A stretch of 38,873 nt of DNA from Gemmatimonadota bacterium (GCA_007125125.1 SLDT01000056.1:1-38873), one strand, 5' to 3'. Positions 18,650 to 27,450 are shown, counted from the first letter of the stretch. The notes: generated from the sequence alone by a model not told the origin. Numbers and translations: made by a program.

Positions 18650-18920
18650 CCCGGATTCCCTCCTCTCGAGCCGTTTCGCATGCGGGAACGAGACCCCGCC
18701 CCCCCTTGCCTCAATCTCCCCTTCAGGCCCGTCTTCCGGACGGCGAAGGTGGCGACCACCAAGATATGAGAACACCCTATCAGCAAGCAAGCGCCCGGGA
18801 CTGCCGCAGCGAATCGACGGTTGTCCTGTTCGCCGACTCGCGATAAGGTACGACCGCTGCTCCACCGATGCGGAGCCCAGCGCACTCCGACAACGCCCAC
18901 ATCGAACCAGGTGATGTTCC

Positions 18921-19541
18921 GTGCCCGGACGCTTCTCGTTCCTCCCCGTTGCCCTGATCCTCTTCGCCCCGGCCCCGATCGTCGCCCAGGTCTGTCTGGG
19001 CAGCCCCACCGCGGCCGGCCAGTTCGCCGTGACCGCCGAAGGGACCCTCACCGAGCGATCGAACGACTTCGGGCTCGGCGTCGAAGCCAACCTCCCCGGC
19101 CCCCTCGCCTTCCGCGCAGGCGTCACCGTCGAAGACCGCGACGACGACAACCGGGTCACCCGTTTCGAGGGACGGGGTTCGTACGACCTCCGCTCGAACG
19201 GGATCAGCATCTGTCCCGTCGGCGGCGCGGACTACTCGCGTCAGTCCGAATCCGAGCAGTCCACCACGGTGCTCCGCATTCCGATCGGACTCTCCGTCGG
19301 CGGCAGGCTGTCCCTCGGCGACACCGGCCCCGCCGTCCTTCCCTCACTCCGTGCCGGGATCGCCAGCACGCGCACCACCGTCGACCTCCAGGGCACGAGC
19401 GACTCCACGACCCGTCAGTCCTTCTTCGTCGTCGGTGGCGGCTCTCTCTCGGTCGACGATCTCTTCGTCCGGGCCGAGGCCGGCGTCGACTCGCGACGTG
19501 ACGAGCCCTTCTATACCGTGCGCGTCGGCATGCGCTTCTGA
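18921..19541 (+). CDS. Outer-membrane-barrel-like exported protein
   Basis: This 206-residue protein has an N-terminal signal peptide (VPGRFSFLPVALILF, cleavage near VAQ). The mature part has alternating polar and hydrophobic beta-strands and ends YTVRVGMRF, a terminal phenylalanine typical of outer-membrane barrels recognised by BamA. The start is a GTG at 18921, with AGGTGATG just upstream as a ribosome-binding site; an ATG start would lose the signal. No named family is recognised. Two cysteines near residues 25 and 98 remain after cleavage. It reads divergently from the zinc-uptake gene and converges on topB (13-bp gap). Confidence 0.72.
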   Translation: MPGRFSFLPVALILFAPAPIVAQVCLGSPTAAGQFAVTAEGTLTERSNDFGLGVEANLPGPLAFRAGVTVEDRDDDNRVTRFEGRGSYDLRSNGISICPVGGADYSRQSESEQSTTVLRIPIGLSVGGRLSLGDTGPAVLPSLRAGIASTRTTVDLQGTSDSTTRQSFFVVGGGSLSVDDLFVRAEAGVDSRRDEPFYTVRVGMRF

Positions 19542-19554
19542 GATTCGGCCCTCC

Positions 19555-22227
19555 TCACGCCTCCTCCGTGACGAGGGCCGCCATCGCCCCCGCGATCCAG
19601 CCGCGGTAGTCCTCCGTCAGCTTCTCCCCCTCGATCGCGAAGGCCCGCGCCACCGCCTCGACCGCCCCCTCCCCGCCCTTGCCCAGGCCGAGGGCCCGCG
19701 CCACGCTCCTCACCTCCCGTTGCGGGATCTCGAGCGGATCGCGCGGACCCCGCTCGCGCATCTGCACCTCGGGCTGCCCCGGCACCTTCACCACCTTGTC
19801 CTGCTGCCCCTCGACCGTGCGACCATCGTCGACCTCCACGAGGGCCCCCTCACGCACGAGGGCCGCCGTGGTCCGGTTCACCCGACTCCTGGCCTTTCGA
19901 GGGCTCATCCCCTGCACATGCGGCCCGAGAACTGCCAGGATACGTCGCACCATGACCGGCCCCTCCACCTCGACCACCTCCTCGACCGCCCGCGCCCAGG
20001 CCTCGGTCGCCTTCTCGCCCTCCTCGCCCGCAGCCGGCTCCTCGAGCGGAGCCTCCGGCCCCGACGCCACCTCGTAGGCCACCATCCCCTCCGGCATCGC
20101 CTCCGGATCGGCCACACCGGGCGGAAGGCTCACGGGCCGCGCCGTGGCGTGAGGACGGTCCTGCGCAAGCCGCCACTCCGCCTCCGCGCGCCCCACCCTC
20201 CCCGTCTGGAGTTCGCGGAAGACCACCCACCCGCACCCCGGGTTCTCGTCTCCGCTCCAGGAGTCGCACCCGTAGGCCCGATCCCGCTCCACGACCGTGC
20301 CCCCGCAGCGGGGGCAGGGCCCAAGCGGCTCCGGCGGGTCGAAGAGTCGCTCCATCGGACGCGCCAGGATCGCCTCCACCGTGCTCCGCGTCAGCTCTTC
20401 CAGCTCCCGGCGGAAGGCTTCGGCCGATTCCGCACCCTCGCGGATCCGGTCCAGCCGCTCCTCCCAGGCCGCCGTCAGCTCGGGGCTCGTGAGATCGAGG
20501 TCGTCGAGGATCGCGACGAGGCGCCGCCCGCGCGCCGTCGCGTAGATCCACGAGCGGTGACGCAGCGCGTAGCGGCGGTCGATCAACGTCTCGATGATCG
20601 CCGAGCGCGTCGCCGGAGTCCCGATCCCGATGTGGCGCCCGGAGTCGCCCGCATCGTCGCCCTCCTCGGCGGAGTCCTCCTCGTCGCCCCCCGTCGCCGG
20701 GGGCTCCGGCGCCTCGCCGGCGCGCTCCATCGCCCGGATCAGGGAGCCGTCCGTGTGCGGGCGGGGCCGGCGCGGGTGCCGCATCTCGACCTCGGCCGAG
20801 GCGAGTGACACCTCTTCCCGGCCGGAACCGATCGCCGCGAGGGCCTCGAGCACGGCCGGCTCCGTCGGCTCGCGCCCGGGCTCGACCTCGCGCCACCCCT
20901 CCTCGACCACGCGACGCCCCGATGCCTCGAAGACCCGACCCTCGACCTCGAGGCCGAGGGTCGTGTGCTCCTCGATCGAGGGCGGGAAGAAGGCGGCTAC
21001 GAAGCGGCGCGCCACGAGGGCGTAGAGGCGCCCCTGCGACTCGGAGAGATCGGCCGCCCCCGACTTCCCCGTCGGAATGATCGCGTGGTGGTCGCGCACG
21101 AGCGCCGCGTTGAAGGGGCGACCCGGGAGGGTGCCCTCGTCCGCCGCACGCGCGAGCGCCGAAGCGGCTCCCTCGAGCTCGGGGAGCACCTCGTGGACCC
21201 GGCCGAGCGCCTCGATCACCTGTCCCTTCAGGTCCCAGGTCAGGAAGCGCGAGTCCGTGCGCGGATACGAGATGAACTGGCGCTCGTAGAGGTTCTGCGC
21301 CTCGCGGAGGGTCCGCGCCGCACTCCACCCGAAGGCCCGGCTCGCCTCGACCTGGAGGGTCGCGAGGTCGTAGGGGAGGGGCGCGGCCCGCTCCACCCGC
21401 TCGACCTCATGCGCACGCACCGCCACCGGCTTTCCCTCGAGCGCCCCGGCGAGTGCCGCGGCCCCGGCCTCCTCCTCGAAGCGGACCGGCTCCTCGCCCC
21501 CGTCCGTGAGGAGCGCCTCCATCGGGGCCGCCCCCGCCCCGAAGTGCCCCCGGATCCGGTAGTAGGGGATCGGGACGTAGGCATCGACCTCGTCTTCCCG
21601 CTCGGCCAGGATCCGAAGGGTCGGGGTCTGGACCCGGCCGACCGAGACCGTGCGTCCCGGGGCGTCGTCCGGTCGCCCCTCGGCCGAGCGGACCGTCGCC
21701 GCCCGCGTCCCATTGATCCCGATCAGCCAGTCGCCCACGTCGCGCGCGAAGGCCGCCGCCTCGAGCCCCTTCATCTCCCGGTCGTCGCGCAGCCCCTCGA
21801 AGGCACGGCGCACCGCTCCGGGTGTGAGCGATGAGAACCAGGCACGGCGCACCGGCTTCTCGACCCCCGCCGCCCGGTAGATCAGCTTGAAGATCAGCTC
21901 GCCCTCTCGCCCCGCGTCGCAGGCGTTCACGACCTCCGACACCTCGGGAGAGCGGATCAGCTCGACCACCCGCTCGAGGAGCTCCTCGCTCTCCTTCCTC
22001 GGCTCCCAGCGAAACTCGTCCGGGATGACGGGAAGGTCCTCGGCCCGCCAGCGCTCGAGTGCCGGGTCATACTCTTCCGGGTAGGCGAGCTGGAGGAGGT
22101 GCCCGCGCGCCGACTCGATGATCCACTCCTCCGAGGTGAAGGGGCGCCCCCCCGTCATTTTCACTCCCAGTCCGATCGCAACGGCACGGGCGACGGAGGG
22201 CTTCTCGCAGAGGATCAGGCGTTTCAT
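19555..22227 (-). CDS. topB: DNA topoisomerase III (type IA) with long C-terminal extension
   Basis: This 890-residue enzyme starts with the TOPRIM domain (MKRLILCEKPSVARAVA; the acidic DAGREGELIF near 105-114). It carries the type IA core, with the catalytic tyrosine in ISYPRTDSRF at about residue 321. It relaxes negatively supercoiled DNA and decatenates by single-strand passage. The usual IGTPATRSAIIETLI helix is present near 530-545, preceded by an acidic low-complexity insert. A zinc-ribbon-like module (CPRCGG ... CGWVVF) lies around 639-680. A further C-terminal region of about 200 residues is unlike standard E. coli TopB and contains helical, possibly winged-helix segments. The start at 22227 is set by the family N-terminus. 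Confidence 0.93.
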   Translation of the reverse strand: MKRLILCEKPSVARAVAIGLGVKMTGGRPFTSEEWIIESARGHLLQLAYPEEYDPALERWRAEDLPVIPDEFRWEPRKESEELLERVVELIRSPEVSEVVNACDAGREGELIFKLIYRAAGVEKPVRRAWFSSLTPGAVRRAFEGLRDDREMKGLEAAAFARDVGDWLIGINGTRAATVRSAEGRPDDAPGRTVSVGRVQTPTLRILAEREDEVDAYVPIPYYRIRGHFGAGAAPMEALLTDGGEEPVRFEEEAGAAALAGALEGKPVAVRAHEVERVERAAPLPYDLATLQVEASRAFGWSAARTLREAQNLYERQFISYPRTDSRFLTWDLKGQVIEALGRVHEVLPELEGAASALARAADEGTLPGRPFNAALVRDHHAIIPTGKSGAADLSESQGRLYALVARRFVAAFFPPSIEEHTTLGLEVEGRVFEASGRRVVEEGWREVEPGREPTEPAVLEALAAIGSGREEVSLASAEVEMRHPRRPRPHTDGSLIRAMERAGEAPEPPATGGDEEDSAEEGDDAGDSGRHIGIGTPATRSAIIETLIDRRYALRHRSWIYATARGRRLVAILDDLDLTSPELTAAWEERLDRIREGAESAEAFRRELEELTRSTVEAILARPMERLFDPPEPLGPCPRCGGTVVERDRAYGCDSWSGDENPGCGWVVFRELQTGRVGRAEAEWRLAQDRPHATARPVSLPPGVADPEAMPEGMVAYEVASGPEAPLEEPAAGEEGEKATEAWARAVEEVVEVEGPVMVRRILAVLGPHVQGMSPRKARSRVNRTTAALVREGALVEVDDGRTVEGQQDKVVKVPGQPEVQMRERGPRDPLEIPQREVRSVARALGLGKGGEGAVEAVARAFAIEGEKLTEDYRGWIAGAMAALVTEEA

Positions 22228-22491
22228 TCGATGGGTCGGCTCGTGAAGGGGTGGCCAGGGCCTGGTCGAACCGGGGCTCGCGCCCGGTTCGGGACGAGGG
22301 CAAGATGTGGCCACCCAGCGCCGAGATAAAGGGGCACCGTCACTTCGCCGCCCCCGAACGGGTGCTGCCCGGGAACGCCGGAGAGCCCGGCCCGCGCTCC
22401 CGGGGCGCACCTTCCGGCCACTCGGGGGTGGAAGGGTGGCCGGGTCCCGACCGAGCCTCCCTTCTCGCCACCTCCATCCCCGTTGCCCGCC

Positions 22492-23352
22492 ATGTTCCGC
22501 TCGATCCTCGTGCCCCTCGACGGCTCGGCCTTCTCCGAGACCGCGCTCCCCCACGCCCTCGCGCTCGCCGAGCGTTCCGGGGGATCGGTGACGCTCGCCC
22601 ATGCAGCGTCGTCGTCGGAGGATGTCCCATGGCTCGAGCAGCTCGCGGAGCGGGTCCGTGGGGCGGGACCCGAGGTCGAGCTGCACACCGCCGTGCTTCG
22701 CGGTGATCCGGTGCCCGCTCTGCACCAGTTCGTGGTGGAGCAGAGCGTGGACCAGATCATCATGACGACACACGGCCTCGGAGGAGTCACGCGGGCCTGG
22801 ATGGGGAGCGTTGCCGACGGCCTCGTGCGCCGGACCCCGGCACCCATCCTCCTCCTTCGTTCGCAGGACGACGAGCCGTCGGCCGACCTCGCTTCACGCC
22901 CTCGCCCCGCGCGCATCCTCGTGGCTCTCGACGGCTCGGAGCCCTCCGAGGCGATCGTCCCCTGGGCCGAGGAGCTCGCGCGTCTCAACCGTGCCTCCCT
23001 TGTGCTCGTGGGTGTCGTGCCCGCAGAGGAGGGCTTCGCCGGATACCTTCCTCCCACGGGGGCACTCGATCGGGAGATGTCGGCGGCGGCCCGGGAGATG
23101 GAGGGGTACCTGGAGGGGTTGGCCGAGCGGCTCCGCGCGGGGGGGGCGTCGGTCGGCGTACGCGTCGTGACCGGGCCGCCTCCGGCCGAGGGGATCCTTG
23201 CGACCCGCGAGAAGGCCGGGGCCGAGCTCATGGCCTTCGCCACGAGCGGACGGGGGGGCGTGGCTCGGCTCCTGGTGGGGAGCGTGGCGGACCGCCTGAT
23301 CCGGGAGGGTGCCTGTCCCGTGCTCGTCTTTCGGGCGCGTCAGCACGGTTGA
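22492..23352 (+). CDS. Tandem-domain universal stress protein
   Basis: This 286-residue protein consists of two UspA folds. The first (about 1-130) starts MFRSILVPLDGSAFSE and ends with the nucleotide-binding G-x2-G-x9-G pattern in THGLGGVTRAWMGSVAD. The second (about 140-284) starts RILVALDGSEPSE and ends with SGRGGVARLLVGSVAD. Both therefore look ATP-binding. Such proteins aid survival under starvation or stress, by a poorly known mechanism. The ATG at 22492 is used; a TTG at 22483 would add three residues. The gene is divergent from topB across a 264-base gap in which I see no gene. Confidence 0.93.
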   Translation: MFRSILVPLDGSAFSETALPHALALAERSGGSVTLAHAASSSEDVPWLEQLAERVRGAGPEVELHTAVLRGDPVPALHQFVVEQSVDQIIMTTHGLGGVTRAWMGSVADGLVRRTPAPILLLRSQDDEPSADLASRPRPARILVALDGSEPSEAIVPWAEELARLNRASLVLVGVVPAEEGFAGYLPPTGALDREMSAAAREMEGYLEGLAERLRAGGASVGVRVVTGPPPAEGILATREKAGAELMAFATSGRGGVARLLVGSVADRLIREGACPVLVFRARQHG

Positions 23353-23452
23353 CGCCGGCGCGCGGCGGAACGATCGCGCGCGATCAGGTTAGGCAGGGTC
23401 TCGGCCGTCTCGCACCGCGGCGGGCCCGAGTTCGCTCAACACGGATGGATGG

Positions 23453-24013
23453 ATGAGAATCACCAGAACGCCCCTTGCCTTTTCCCTTGCCGCCCTTCTC
23501 GCCCTGGGCGCCTGCGGTGGCGAGGACGCCCCGCAGACGCTGCCCCCGAGTGCCGCCCCCGGTGCCGATGCCATGGGGCAGGACATGGACCCCGAGATGA
23601 TGGCTCTCATCGGCGAGCTTCAGGAGCTTCAGCAGCAGCTCGGGCCGATCCAGGACCAGGTGATGCAGGACCCGGAGCTCCAGCGGCACCTCGAGGAGGT
23701 TCGCGACCAGGTCGACCAGGCGATGCGGGCCGACAACCCCGAGCTCCTCGACCGGATGTCTTCGCTCGAGGCGGAGTTCGTCGCGGCGCAGGAAGCCGAG
23801 GACCAGGCCCGCATGCAGGAGCTCGGGATGCAGGCGCAGGCAATGGAGATGGAGCTCCGCCAGGCGCAGGAGGCGGTGTTGTCCCGCCCCGACATCCAGG
23901 AGCGGATCGAGGCCTTCGAGGCCGAGCAGCGCGCGAAGATGCTCGAGATCGACCCCGAGGCGGGTTCCATGATGGACCGCATGGACGAGATCGTCGAGAG
24001 GCTCGGCTGGTAG
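23453..24013 (+). CDS. Hypothetical coiled-coil lipoprotein
   Basis: This 186-residue protein has a lipoprotein signal (LALGAC, C21). After a short proline-rich linker, nearly the whole mature protein is Glu/Gln/Met-rich with heptad-like spacing (ELQELQQQLGPIQDQV, EEVRDQVDQAM), suggesting an extended coiled coil in the periplasm. Methionine is unusually frequent. No family is recognised; it may be a structural envelope spacer. The next gene begins 4 bases after its stop, so the two lipoproteins form an operon. Confidence 0.78.
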   Translation: MRITRTPLAFSLAALLALGACGGEDAPQTLPPSAAPGADAMGQDMDPEMMALIGELQELQQQLGPIQDQVMQDPELQRHLEEVRDQVDQAMRADNPELLDRMSSLEAEFVAAQEAEDQARMQELGMQAQAMEMELRQAQEAVLSRPDIQERIEAFEAEQRAKMLEIDPEAGSMMDRMDEIVERLGW

Positions 24014-24017
24014 AGGG

Positions 24018-25295
24018 ATGACGCGGTCCCGCATCGCGACCGGAGCGGGGGCCGGATGGCTTCTCCTGCTCGCCGGTTGCGATGCGGGCGCGCCCTCGCT
24101 CGAGGCCGGGCTCCAGGTCCGGGACAGTGCGGGAATCGAGATCGTCGAGAGCTCGGGGACGGTGTGGGCCGAGGCGCCGGGGTGGCGAATCGGCGAGGAG
24201 CCCCTCCTCCAGATCGGAGCGGGGGCCGAGGGTGATCCGGAGCTCCAGTTCGCACGGATCGTGGGGGCGCATCGGCTTGCGGGCGGGGGCGTGGCCGTCG
24301 TCGACGCATGGGCGCCGGTGGTGAGCTTCTTCGACGCGGAGGGCCGGCTCGAGGGGCGCTACGCCCGGGTCGGACCGGGCCCCGGGGAGCTCGCGGAGGC
24401 GCGCGGGGGCGGGGGCATCTCGGGATCGTTCTCGTGCGGAGCTGACACCGTGTACGTCGTGACCCAGCGCGAGATCGCCGCCTACGTGCCACCGGACGAG
24501 TACGTGCGCACCTTCATGCTCGATCCGCCGGGTGTGGTGCGGGGGTGTGCCGAAGGGTCGCTCCTCACGACGCGGCAGACCACTGGGTGGCGCGACGATC
24601 CCGGCACCTGGGTGGACTCCGTGGAGGTGGCCTGGCGGGGGCTCGGTGGGGAGACGGTGGTGGCGATCCTCGACACCCTGCCGGGCGAGGCACGAACCTA
24701 CAGTTTGAGTCAGTCCGGGAGTACTGGCTACTCCCCGTTACTCTTCGGGCCCGCGCTCCACGTGTCCGTTGGCGGTGGGGGGGCCGTGACCAGCTTCGGA
24801 GAGGCGTTCGGCTACGCGCTCTGGGGCTCAGAAGGCGGGCTCGAGCGGATCGTGCGGGTCGACGAGCGGCAGCGGCCCGTCACCGCGGACGAGGTGGAGC
24901 GGTTCCGGGACTTCGTCTTCAACCCCTGGCGCGGAAACGAGATGGAGCGCGAGAACATGGAGCTCCGCCTCGAGGAGGCGATCGGGCGCGGGCGACCTGC
25001 CTTCGCCGCGCTCCACCTCGCGCCCACGGGACATGTCTGGGCCCGGCTCCACGACCATCTCGATGCCGTTGCCTTCTGGGACCTCTCGCGCTTCGGGGTC
25101 CATTTCGATGCCCCGGAGCCCGACGGCCCCAGGCGCTGGGTCGTCTTCGATCCGGAGGGGCAGCTCCTCGGGGAGGTCGCGATGCCCGACCGCTTCGAGG
25201 TCCACGAGGTCGGGGACGACTGGATTCTCGGCGTCTGGCGTGACGCACTCGACGTGGAGTACGTGCGGATCTATCCGGTCGTGCAGGGGGGTTGA
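24018..25295 (+). CDS. Six-bladed beta-propeller-type lipoprotein
   Basis: This 425-residue protein has lipobox LLAGC (C21). It then opens RDSAGIEIVESSG, the start seen in many '6-bladed beta-propeller' lipoproteins of environmental diderms. Blade-like stretches follow (LAGGGVAVVDAWAPVVSFFD, DAEGRLEGRYARVGPGPGEL). The function of these proteins is unknown; they are probably surface or periplasmic binding proteins. It is 4 bases downstream of the coiled-coil lipoprotein. Downstream lies the repeat-rich convergent region 25296-25636. Confidence 0.8.
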   Translation: MTRSRIATGAGAGWLLLLAGCDAGAPSLEAGLQVRDSAGIEIVESSGTVWAEAPGWRIGEEPLLQIGAGAEGDPELQFARIVGAHRLAGGGVAVVDAWAPVVSFFDAEGRLEGRYARVGPGPGELAEARGGGGISGSFSCGADTVYVVTQREIAAYVPPDEYVRTFMLDPPGVVRGCAEGSLLTTRQTTGWRDDPGTWVDSVEVAWRGLGGETVVAILDTLPGEARTYSLSQSGSTGYSPLLFGPALHVSVGGGGAVTSFGEAFGYALWGSEGGLERIVRVDERQRPVTADEVERFRDFVFNPWRGNEMERENMELRLEEAIGRGRPAFAALHLAPTGHVWARLHDHLDAVAFWDLSRFGVHFDAPEPDGPRRWVVFDPEGQLLGEVAMPDRFEVHEVGDDWILGVWRDALDVEYVRIYPVVQGG

Positions 25296-25362
25296 AGGGC
25301 CGGTCGCATGGGTACCCCGGATTCGGCTTCTTGGGGGAGGGCGCGGCTCCTCGACTGCCGAG

Positions 25363-25542
25363 CGACCACAAGTCTTCACCGACCGCAGGATTTCGGGCGC
25401 GTGAAGACTTGTACCCCGTTTTCCGACACGAATCCTTCACCGTCGCTTCCCTCACGGGCGAGCGTGAAAACTTGTGGTCGCTTTCCGACCTCAATCCTTC
25501 ACGATTAGCATCGTGCTGCCCTCGCTGAAGGGTTGGGGTCGC
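25363..25542. repeat. Cluster of GTGAAG-bounded palindromic repeats
   Basis: Two related units (25401-25440 and 25464-25502) each start GTGAARACTTGT and end AATCCTTCAC. Unit 2 folds as a 17-bp imperfect stem (14 of 17 paired) around a CTTTC loop. An inverted half-unit lies at 25363-25379 and matches the left arm of unit 2 at 16 of 17 positions. A further half-unit begins at 25525 (CTGAAGGGTTGGGGTCGC), and a weaker one is at about 25292. The cluster fills most of the 341-base convergent gap 25296-25636, which holds no gene I can support. Spacers of 20-23 bases are not array-like enough for CRISPR. It resembles REP/BIME-type palindromes. Confidence 0.7.
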
Positions 25543-25554
25543 ATGGACACGCCC

Positions 25555-25583
25555 AAAACAGAATCACAACTATGTTTCTATTT
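25555..25583. repeat. 29-nt palindromic element, copy 1
   Basis: This sequence begins AAAACAGAATCACAACTATG and ends in TTTCTATTT. It matches 30742-30770 at 26 of 29 positions. It lies in a gap between convergent genes. This copy has lost the outer GGCCCCT stem seen in copy 2, so its hairpin is weaker. Confidence 0.75.
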
Positions 25584-25636
25584 CGAGGGACGTGCGTCGC
25601 TGTCATTTCAGCTCCGGCACGGGGTGCGGGAGTTCT

Positions 25637-26395
25637 TTACGAGCCCTCCGCACCCTGCGGAGGCCCGATGACCCGGAACTCCCGGATGGCGTCGAAGCGG
25701 GTGGGCACCTCGACGGTGTCGCCGGCGGGGCTGATCCACCGGTTGAAGGACCTCGCCTCCGGCCTGGCCGTCAGGGTGTCCCACCGGGCCTGGTAGACCC
25801 CTGCTGCCGGATCGAGCCAGCTCCGGGCTCTGAGCTCCTGAAACACGCCGCGCTCGTGCCGGTCGTAGTAGCCCGCGGCCTGTGTCTCCCAGGAACGCAC
25901 CTCGAAGTGAAACACGAAGGGAGTGCCCACGCCGGCCCGCTCCTCGACGATCAGGATCCGCCTCCCCGCGACGAGGGTGTCCCCGAGCACCCGACTCTCC
26001 CGGCTGAGGCCGAGGCTGCGACGGTTCAGGCCGTCTCCCTGCCAGATGCGGATGGTGTCGGTCCAGGTCGAGCCTGTTCGCAGGCCATCGGGGAGGGCCG
26101 GCCGGATCCCGAGCCAGAACTGCGGAGGGAGCTCGTTTGCGGCCTCCTCAAAGGTGAGATCCGAGAGCGCTGCCGAGAGGCGCACCGTGTCCCAGGGCGC
26201 ACGCTCCACCTCCAGATCATCGACGATCCAGCGCTCGACCGAGACGACCTCCACCGAGACGACCTCCACCGGGATGACCGGGACCGGCTCGCCCACCGGA
26301 TCCGCGCTGGAGGGTCCGGGCAGATCGCATCCCGCGGCGAGCCAGCAGGCGCACGCCGCGACGAGGGCACACACTCGATCCCGCAGATGAAGCAT
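25637..26395 (-). CDS. Hypothetical lipoprotein with short valine repeat
   Basis: This 252-residue protein has a signal peptide ending in WLAAGC (C23). A short internal duplication (VEVVSVEVVSVE, near residues 43-54) reflects a tandem repeat of about 15 bases on the DNA around 26236-26270. The rest looks like a mixed alpha/beta or beta-sandwich domain with many Trp and Arg residues (PPQFWLGIRPALPDG, FHFEVRSWETQAAGYYD). It resembles the DUF-type 'outer membrane lipoprotein-sorting' style loosely, but I cannot assign a family. No partner gene is evident; it is divergent from the AbrB/PIN locus. Confidence 0.72.
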   Translation of the reverse strand: MLHLRDRVCALVAACACWLAAGCDLPGPSSADPVGEPVPVIPVEVVSVEVVSVERWIVDDLEVERAPWDTVRLSAALSDLTFEEAANELPPQFWLGIRPALPDGLRTGSTWTDTIRIWQGDGLNRRSLGLSRESRVLGDTLVAGRRILIVEERAGVGTPFVFHFEVRSWETQAAGYYDRHERGVFQELRARSWLDPAAGVYQARWDTLTARPEARSFNRWISPAGDTVEVPTRFDAIREFRVIGPPQGAEGS

Positions 26396-26545
26396 CGTGA
26401 TCCCCGGAGTGAGGGGTAGAACATGCAGGCGCCCACCTTCGTGGCGCAGCCAAGGTACGGCGCGGCATCCTGCCGAGCAACGGGCCGAGAAACGGGTGAC
26501 GGGGATGAACCAGAACCCCCCGGTCAGGTCCGACCCCTTGTCAGG

Positions 26546-26578
26546 TTGCCCTCTGCACGGGATCTTACTTATAAGATC
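26546..26578 (+). promoter_or_regulatory. Promoter with palindromic operator before the antitoxin gene
   Basis: A candidate -35 TTGCCC (26546-26551) and -10 TATAAG (26570-26575) are separated by 18 bases. A perfect inverted repeat, GATCTTA/TAAGATC with a 4-base centre (26561-26578), covers the -10. AbrB-type antitoxins usually repress their own operon, and this palindrome is well placed for that. This stretch is markedly AT-rich for the window. Confidence 0.55.
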
Positions 26579-26605
26579 TACTCTGTAAGGTCAATCGAAG
26601 GAGCC

Positions 26606-26869
26606 ATGAAGAAGCCATCAACTACAAAGCTATCCTCGCGCGGACAAGTCGTAATCCCGGAGGAAATCAGGACCCGTCTCGGGCTTGAAGCCGGGGACCA
26701 GTTTGTCGTCGTGGGAGAAGGAAACGTGGTGATTCTCAAGACGGTTGAGCCGCCCAAGGCGAAGGAGCTCAAGGCGCTTCTGGACCGCGCCCAGAAGGCA
26801 GCCGAGGAGGCCGGTATCACTCCGGAAGATGTGGAGAGGGCTATCCGGGAGGTCCGCGCATCGAAGTGA
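26606..26869 (+). CDS. AbrB/MazE-type antitoxin
   Basis: This 87-residue protein has a SpoVT/AbrB swapped-hairpin domain at about 5-52: SSRGQVVIPEEIRTRLGLEAGDQFVVV is represented by SRGQVVIPEEIR and LGLEAGDQF. A helical C-terminal tail (about 55-87, ending PEDVERAIREVRASK) would bind the toxin. GAAGGAG lies 3-9 bases before the ATG. The product should neutralise the PIN toxin encoded next and repress the operon through the palindrome at 26561-26578. The toxin GTG overlaps this gene's TGA (GTGA). Base composition is less GC-rich than the neighbours, consistent with lateral acquisition. Confidence 0.9.
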   Translation: MKKPSTTKLSSRGQVVIPEEIRTRLGLEAGDQFVVVGEGNVVILKTVEPPKAKELKALLDRAQKAAEEAGITPEDVERAIREVRASK

Positions 26870-27284
26870 GGGTGGTTCTCGATACGAACGTCGTTGTCTC
26901 GGGGGCGTTCTTCGGAGGAGCGCCACGCGCCGTTCTCGACGCATGGCTGGATCGGCGACTCCACGTTTTCATGACGCCACAGATCCTCGACGAGTACCTG
27001 AGAGTCTGCACAGATTGAGCACCGCATACCCTCACGCTGACTTCCGGCCTTTGCTCACCCACCTCGCCGCTGAGGGCTCGCTCGTGCCCGACTCTGAAGC
27101 GAGCGAGCGGATCACTGCGGACCCTGACGACGACAAGTTCATGCGATGCGCCCGCGTAGCAGGAGCGGTCGTCGTCTCCGGAGATCGGCACCTCATCGCG
27201 GCGGACGGTTGGAACGGTGTCCGCGTCCAGACGCCTAACGCGCTCCTGACGAGCCTGGCAGATCAGGATCCTGGGGCGACCTGA
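26866..27284 (+). pseudogene. PIN-family toxin, frameshifted
   Basis: The GTG at 26866 starts MRVVLDTNVVVSGAFFGG and runs through PQILDEYLRV, then hits TGA at 27016-27018 after 50 residues. The remainder is in another frame: LHRLSTAYPHADFRPLL from 27006, then DPDDDKFMRCA, VVSGDRHLIAADGW and a stop at 27282-27284. Rereading one base near 27006 restores a continuous protein of about 140 residues, the usual length of this PIN ribonuclease family (TIGR00305 type). All expected acidic residues are present across the two frames (DTN, DEY, DDDKF, SGD). The cause is one missing base, either a real mutation or a sequencing error; no slippery heptamer is evident. As written the toxin is inactive. Confidence 0.85.
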
Positions 27285-27450
27285 CGCCGTGGGCTTGACC
27301 TCCCGGGAGAGGATGCCGACCCAGGGCGGTCACGGCTGAGGCAGGCGGAGTTCTCCAGCCACATCGTCGTTCGGAGTTCATCCACATGAAGCTCGGCCTG
27401 GCCAAGAAGCTGAAGGACCGCCGCAGGCGGAGGCCAGCTTCTCGCCCCCG

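Noticed and set aside
25363-25542. Possible CRISPR array
   Set aside because: Units are few, vary in sequence, occur in both orientations and have irregular 20-23 base spacers; there are no cas genes in the window.
26996-27020. Programmed -1 frameshift in the PIN gene
   Set aside because: No X-XXY-YYZ slippery heptamer or evident stimulatory hairpin at the shift point; a missing base is simpler.
27386-27450. Short basic open frame starting MKLGLAKKLKDRRRRR
   Set aside because: It runs antisense into the VapC remnant, lacks a ribosome-binding site and has no recognisable motif.
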